64,000 bases of DNA from Aedes albopictus (taxonomy: Eukaryota; Arthropoda; Insecta; Diptera; Culicidae), in assembly GCF_035046485.1 (NCBI RefSeq), contig NC_085138.1, positions 445,943,204 to 446,007,203 of the forward strand, read 5' to 3'. Positions 58,311 to 64,000 of this stretch are shown here, one piece after another. The position numbers were made by a program, and so were the translations under genes. Position 1 is the stretch's first letter. Each line of letters starts with the position of its first letter. The notes under the pieces were generated by a model. It worked only from the letters and a program-made list of their open reading frames with translations. It had not been told where the DNA came from and made no database searches.

Positions 58311-59720
58311 GTAAGGTAGAAACTTCACTTTATATGTTCGGTCGTGCGCTTTACGACGACAGCTTGTCGATCTTGGCACAGCAAATTGGTGCCAATACCG
58401 GAAGAGCGACATTGAATGACCTACCGTGCGTCTCCATCGGCGCACATTTTAAATCAAAGAGTGCTGTGGAATTTCCAACATGGAAGGCTGTTGAAGCAGT
58501 TGTTCCTCAAGTAGCCAACTAGATCTGAGAAAATAGGGATCAATTTTCGATTCGAGAGTTTTCCAGATCTCCTTCATTTCAAGCCTAACTTTACCAAACA
58601 TCGTATCTAACAAAATCCTTGAACGGAGAAAATTGAAGATGGAAGTTCGCTGTTCCCATAGCAACTCATACATTGAGTATATCAGAAACGGGAAAAATCC
58701 GGGTATTTTTTCACAAATCATCCCCAAAGGTGAGTGATACATATTTATTTATTGGCTCTTTATTATGGGGATTTTTAGCCCGAGGCTGGTTTATCCCTGT
58801 GAGTGATACAAGTAGTCCTCAACGAAATTCAGCGCCACATGTGAAAATCTCTTTTTGTTTACATATGTTACATACGGTGTTTAGTAAAGTTAGGCTTGAT
58901 TTCTTGACAGGGTTTGGCATTAGGCAATGGTGTTTACAGAGATGAATTATAAGCTCAAGCCTTTCAAGTGTGCACTCATAAGTAATCAACATGATACGAT
59001 CGAACTGTGTTTGTTGAAATAGGGCTTTGTATTCCAAGGGTTCACCAATTCGCGGCGTATTGATTGAAAAATAGGGCGGCGTGAACTTGGAGTACATTAC
59101 AATTTTACCGACATCTGACCGGAGATTGTGATTTTTTTAGGCGATTTTGATGGATTCGTTGGTGAAGATTTATCAAAAATCATCGTTGTTTCATCATGGT
59201 TCAGATGTGAAAAATTGATAATATGTATAGGTTGCGGGATCTTTTGAACGGAGGACCTTCTATGGTCACTTTCCGCTATGACAAAGTCAATTTCAAATCA
59301 ACTGACTTGTTCAGTGTAGTCTAGCCCACACACACCACCAACTACTTCACAGAATTGACTACTTCCTTCAATTTTCTTGTCATTATTAATGCTTGCAGTA
59401 CATCGGATATGTATTACCAGCAATAAAGTGGTCAGGCCTACTGTGTAGCGTTGTTATAAATTCTATAGACATCAATTAACGAGCTCGAGTCTACATGGAC
59501 ATCTCGTATCTACCTTCTCAGCTTTATAAAAGCAAAATACGTGAAAATCTATGAGAGTGACGTTGTTAAGAAGGTTAATGTCACTCCTTGGTCCAATGTT
59601 TCCTTGGATGGGACACAGGTATTTCCCCCGTATGTCCTGTCCCTTATGCCTAGACTCAAGAACCTTTACTCGCTCTCTGAAACGAAACAAAAATAGTAAT
59701 CTCTTCCAATGATATTGCAG
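58311..59720. other. No gene recognised; possible intron
   Basis: Unassigned AT-rich sequence between two candidate exons. The phrase CCGTGCGTCTCCATCGG at about 58424 resembles ATGCGTCTCCAT of the 29690/31415 repeats, suggesting old transposon sequence. AATAAA occurs near 59422. Confidence 0.3.
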
Positions 59721-59848
59721 TGCAAAACGGAACAAACTCACCAAAGAATCACGATCCGAGGGTCACAAAATCAGGTATCATTCGGGCTGATCATGATACA
59801 AAAACTCACAACATATCCGATCTCTCACTACGTATCCTACAGCAGTGA
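59721..59848 (+). CDS. Candidate terminal coding exon of unknown identity
   Basis: The acceptor CCAATGATATTGCAG ends at 59720. Joined to 58310 the first codon is C|TG, and the frame reads LQNGTNSPKNHDPRVTKSG... to a TGA at 59846-59848. The tail is polar and probably disordered. A donor-like AATCAG|GTATCA at 59774 could end the exon earlier. The phase match with 58210-58310 has a one-in-three chance of being accidental. No family is recognised. Confidence 0.3.
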
Positions 59849-60149
59849 GGATTCCAGATTAACTAGCAATTCTTTTTCTGCAGTTCTTGAATTTCATACA
59901 AAAATTCAAGTGAGTGTTGAAGGCGGAGGAAAAAATGTGATTACCAAAGTGAATATACAGTGCTGTAGCATAAGGAATTGTTTTTTTTTTTTGCATTTTA
60001 CAGCAGAACTATTGAACCTTTTAATTCTTCTTCTTGCCATAACAGCCATGAAGCTTGTGGCAATTGTAGAAGACAGTATAGCAAGCTTTCGCTGTCAATG
60101 AATCAACTTGATCCAACATCTGATCGACAAGTATGCTATAACTCAATCA

Positions 60150-61830
60150 CAACTCAATTCTCTGGAGAAATTTGTAGAGAAAACCCTGGGAAATTTTTTA
60201 AAGAAATTTCTGTTGAAGCATCCATAGAGAAACCTCCAAACTCTCTAAAAAATTCCAGAAGAATTACAGGACGAAAGCCTACAAGAATGCCAGAAATAGC
60301 TCCTCTATCGGAGTTCTCGGATAAATCCCAGGAGTGGTTTCTTTAGGAATCCCTATTGTAATCTCCGAAGAAATTCCTGGGGGCATCCCTAGAGGAATTC
60401 CTGGATGAATCTGTAGATTTATTCGAGAAAAAAATCATTAATAGAATTCCTATTGAAATCTCTGTAGAAGTGTCTGCTAGGATTTCAGAGGAATTTCCGG
60501 GAGAAACACACGAATGAATTCCAGCAAGAAGTTCTGGAGGAATATCAGTAGCAACTCCTGGAGGAATCAGAGCAGAACAACTTGAGAAAGTCTAACATGA
60601 ATTCGGGGAGCCCAGCAAAAATTTGTAGAGGGTTCTGTAAAAAATTTGAGAAATTTCCAAAGTAACCAAGAGATATTCCTGTTAGAATACCTGAAGGAAT
60701 TCTCGGTAAATCCATAAAGAGAGCCCTATGAAGGAACATCTATGAAGGAATTCTGGAGAAATCCTCAGAGAAATTCTTGGATAAATTGTGAGGGAATTTT
60801 CTGAAAAGATTACCTAAGTCTTTCATAGACATTTTTAGAAATCCCTTGAGGGAGCCTCAGAGAAATTCCTGGAAAAATCCCGGTAGACTTCCTAAATCCT
60901 AAAGGTAAATCCTGAAACAATCCCTAGAAAAACCTTATATAAATGTTTGGACGATTCATTACCTCTTTCCAATTTCTTACTCTAGCAGAAATCTCTAGAT
61001 ACATTCCTAAAGGTGTTCCTGTATAAAAAGAATCCTGCAGAAATACCAGAAAATTTTTTTGGAGGATTCCCAAGAAAAACTTCTAGATTGATACATCCAG
61101 AAAAGGTATACCAGAATTTTTTTTGAGGAAACATAGCATGGAATCCACGATTAAATTCTGAAAGAACTAGGAGAATCGAAGCAGAAATTCCTAGAGGATA
61201 CGCAGCAAGAAGTTTAGGTAAAATCCTAGTACCCAGGAATAAAAAAAATCCCTTGGAAAATCCTTAAGTGAATTGATGGATAAATCCACGGAATAGTTCT
61301 AGGAGGAATTTTCGAAATATTCGTACATAAATTTCCGGAGTCATCTCTAGAGTTTCTATGAAAATTTCTGGAAAAAATCTGTAGGAAAATCAGCATGAAT
61401 TTCGAGAGGAAACCTAGCCGGTGATCGTAAAAGAATACCAAGAATACCTTCTGGAGGTATAAAAGGAGCCCTCCTGAAAAATAAAAGGGAAATTTCTGAA
61501 GGGATTGTTATAGAAATCTCCGAAATAATTCATGAAGGAAGTCCCAGAGGAACATCAGCAGTAATTCCAGGCAGAGATTCCTGGAGTAATCACAGTAAAA
61601 ATTTATTGAGGAATCTCGTCACGAATTCCTGAAGCGTTTCCTGTAGAAAATCTTGGAGGAATCCCAAGAGAATTTTATGATGCAATCTCTGAAAATAGTT
61701 CGTAGAAAATGCATAGAAAAATCCCAGCAGCAATTCCTGAAGCAATCCGAGCAGGAAATCTACAGAATTATTCTCAGCAAAGGTTTTTAGAGCAATTTCA
61801 GCAAGTATACATGGAATAACCCCTGGAGGC
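60150..61830 (-). repeat. Degenerate minisatellite array, GGAA orientation
   Basis: Phrases such as GAAATTCCTGGGGGCATCCC, AGAGGAATTCCTGGATGAAT and TCCTGGAGGAATCAGAGC recur every 20-30 bases. The + strand is A-rich, opposite to the arrays at 4070 and 13431. Open frames are repeat by-products. Confidence 0.8.
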
Positions 61831-62613
61831 AGCTCTGAAAAGAAGAAGCAAATTAAGCATCTTTTTCTTTTTGGGATGAGCTTTGCTAAAAGAAGCTATT
61901 TCCAACCCAACAGAACATGTTTGGGAATGTCTTACCCACATCAATAGGCAACGTTAGACGTTTGTTTCAGCAATTTGAGACGATGTTGGATAAAGTATGG
62001 CGCTAAAGGAGCAGACTTGTGTTGGTTTGCGAAAATATTTGACCGTTTTCGAAAGTGACGCGAGATTTGTTTGTTACGCAAAGACATCCATTAAATAAAT
62101 TATTATTGTTTATAAAATGGCAATCCTTAGCGAAAAACACTTAAAAAACTGTCAAAATCAACAAAAATTATAGTTGATATAATGCTTCCAACGCCACCTA
62201 GCGGCAGAAAACTAAAACTGTGTCATACTGCACATATTGATATAGAAGCAGTAAATCAGATGCAATCATAATTTACTGAAATCTGCTCCCAGTTTCGGTA
62301 GGATACCGTTGGAGAAATATCTAAAAAATCTCAAGTAACATTTTTAAGAATAGAAGAATAACTTAGAACTTTCATAAAACCAAAAAAGCGCAGTTGTTCT
62401 ATTGCGCAGGGTTGTGAAATGTCATGGAAAAAATGTCACCAATGTTGGCTAGTTTTGCAGCAATAATGATATCTTCGATGAATATTTCTCTCCAGAGGCA
62501 GTTAAAATGGCAAATAACCAAATTACACTTTTTTTTCATATTTTCCAACCCTGATTGCGGTTCCTCACATAAAAATGTCCCTCAAATTGTTGCTTGAGAT
62601 TTCCATACATAGA
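61831..62613. other. No gene recognised
   Basis: AT-rich sequence. CAAGTAACATTTTTAAGAA near 62332 matches the terminus of the CCCAAGTAACA MITE family without a clear partner. Confidence 0.35.
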
Positions 62614-62895
62614 CAGGGGATAGACAAAATGATCGGGACAGGCAAAATTTTCGCTTTCCAAAAAATAGTCAACTAGCTGCTACTTTTCGAAAGGTGAATC
62701 AAAAATTCTCAAATTTTTAAATTTAAATTTTTGCCTCTCAATAGTCGAAATTTGGAAAATATCGCATTATTCTACATGGAGCAAGAAAGATTCTGGTAAA
62801 AGGCATAATTATCCGATAGCCAACTTTGAACTGTTTTATCTCCGGATTCAGTGAACCGAATGCTATGAAATTTTGAGCATTCATAACTTATATAA
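62614..62895. mobile_element. One-armed copy of the 32612-33524 hAT-like element
   Basis: It begins CAGGGGATAGACAAAATGAT and stays collinear with the arm of the 32612 element through AATTATCCGATAGCCAACTT to TCATAACTTATATAAAG. This copy retains the terminus missing from the left of the other, but the opposite arm is absent, cut off at the next repeat. Confidence 0.8.
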
Positions 62896-63152
62896 AGACT
62901 AGCTGTACCCGGCAAACTTTGTCTTGCCTACTGCGTTTTTTGACGTTTCAAGTTTCTAGCCAAGACCAAGTCCCCGGTCAAAATGCATGGAAGATCGATT
63001 TTCAAAAACTCTCAATTTTTCCATCCTTTTGCCTCATAAACCTTCCTTGGGTGAAAACTAACAGAACAAAACTAAGACGAACAAAATCGGTCCTTCCGTT
63101 CGCAAGTTATGCGCGGTCTCACGTATGCCACTGCATTTTTATATATATAGAT
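62896..63152. repeat. Dispersed repeat ending in TA microsatellite
   Basis: It starts CTAGCTGTACCCGGCAAACT and ends TTTTTATATATATAGAT. This pattern, a TACCCGGCAAAC head and a short TA-repeat tail, is familiar from widely dispersed insect repeats, possibly ends of non-LTR elements. The class is not certain. Confidence 0.45.
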
Positions 63153-63239
63153 AATCAAATCACCCGGATAATCAAGCCATTTGGTTTTTCGTTTCCTTTT
63201 AGCGTTCTATGTTAGGGTAACTTTATTTGTATTCCTTCA

Positions 63240-64000
63240 GAAAATGTTTCTGGACAGTTGTACAAGTGTTTAGTCTAGGATTTGTCCGAGAATATTTACA
63301 GAGGATTGATACAGGACTTCGATGTAGGGTTTTCACCAAGAACTCCGGGAATATTATCATAAGGAACTACTGAATATGTCTAGAAGAAAAAAACCAAGGA
63401 AACTCCAGAAGAAACTCGAGAGAGATCCCCAGAAGAAACATCTAGAGTATTGCCAACCCTAGTGATATTTTTAGCCAAATAGACTAGAAGAGGTTCTTAG
63501 AAACATCATGAAACCAAAATAATAGATATTAGGTTTTATGACGGTTCTCAAAACTTCTACAAGATTAATTTGTCTGGAAAATGTATCTTGGAAAGAGAAA
63601 CTCCCGAAAAAATCCGAATAGGTACGCTTGAAAGAAACCCAGTAGGAAATGCCTGAGAAATTCCAAAAACCGTCTTGGGATTAATCCATCAGAAGCTATT
63701 GGAGGACTCCGAGAGCGAAGTCGTGGATGTAATCCGGAAGGAGCTTGGTCACTACATAATCCTTGAAGGATTTCTCAGAATGAACACCTGATCTGCCGTG
63801 TGCATCATAGTTGTCCCATGTCTTATGGGAATCCCCATTAACTGGGGACATTTATGCTGCACAATGCAGTGATGCAATCTTAAAAAAAACTTTTGGGGAA
63901 TCCCAGTAAGCACTTCTGGTGGAAATCTGAGGTGAAATTTCTAAAAAGTTTTCTTGGAAAAACTTTGGAGGAATTACTGGAGTAATTTTAGAATGAGAAT
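63240..64000 (-). repeat. Degenerate minisatellite array, GGAA orientation, running off the window
   Basis: Repeated phrases such as GGAAACTCCAGAAGAAACTC and GAAATTCCAAAAACC with drift. It is interrupted by a CCCAAGTAACA-like MITE near 63460-63592 and continues to the window edge. Confidence 0.65.
63460..63592. mobile_element. Degraded MITE of the CCCAAGTAACA family
   Basis: The interior GAAACATCATGAAACC and GGTTTTATGACGGTTCTCA match the elements at 40954 and 50951. The ends (GTGATATTTTTAG, GAAAATGTATCTTGG) are eroded. Confidence 0.5.

Overview
The window looks like mosquito nuclear DNA, most probably Aedes (Aedes aegypti or a close relative). One well-conserved animal gene sits in AT-rich sequence crowded with short non-autonomous transposons, tRNA-derived SINEs resembling the Aedes Feilai family, an RTE/JAM1-like retrotransposon relic and very large degenerate minisatellite arrays. 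The species call is an inference from repeat content, because no search could be run.

The only confidently recognised protein gene is a plasma-membrane calcium pump (PMCA, P2B-type ATPase) on the + strand. A splice acceptor at 6756 opens a GC-rich 5' UTR (6757-7662). A single uninterrupted 3.6 kb coding exon (7663-11259) encodes all catalytic and membrane domains plus a calmodulin-binding tail. Codon usage changes abruptly at residue 1087, exactly at a latent donor (CAG|GTCAGA).

A second good donor (AG|GTATAA, 11227/11228) lies ten codons before the stop. It is in phase with a strong acceptor at 55325. That splice would replace the last ten residues (ending VEYSI) with twelve ending STTV, a class I PDZ ligand. 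If so, about 44 kb of this window is one transposon-filled intron. A further phase-matched pair of candidate exons lies at 58210-58310 and 59721-59848.

Layout: 1-2400 RTE relic and unidentified repeats; 2400-6750 MITE, dispersed repeat, T-strand minisatellite; 6757-12400 PMCA exon and proximal 3' UTR; 13.4-18.9 kb T-strand minisatellite with a SINE; 19.8-21.8 kb UTR-like island; 22-35 kb dense MITE/SINE mosaic with hAT-like foldbacks; 35.4-38.5 kb second UTR-like island; 39-55 kb second repeat mosaic; 55.3-58.2 kb distal alternative exon and UTR-like island; 58.2-60.1 kb candidate exons; 60.1-64 kb A-strand minisatellite and dispersed repeats.

No prokaryotic systems, CRISPR arrays, rRNA or stand-alone tRNA genes were found. 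The most interesting biology is the alternative C-terminal architecture of PMCA and the long, nearly perfect foldback elements in its putative intron.
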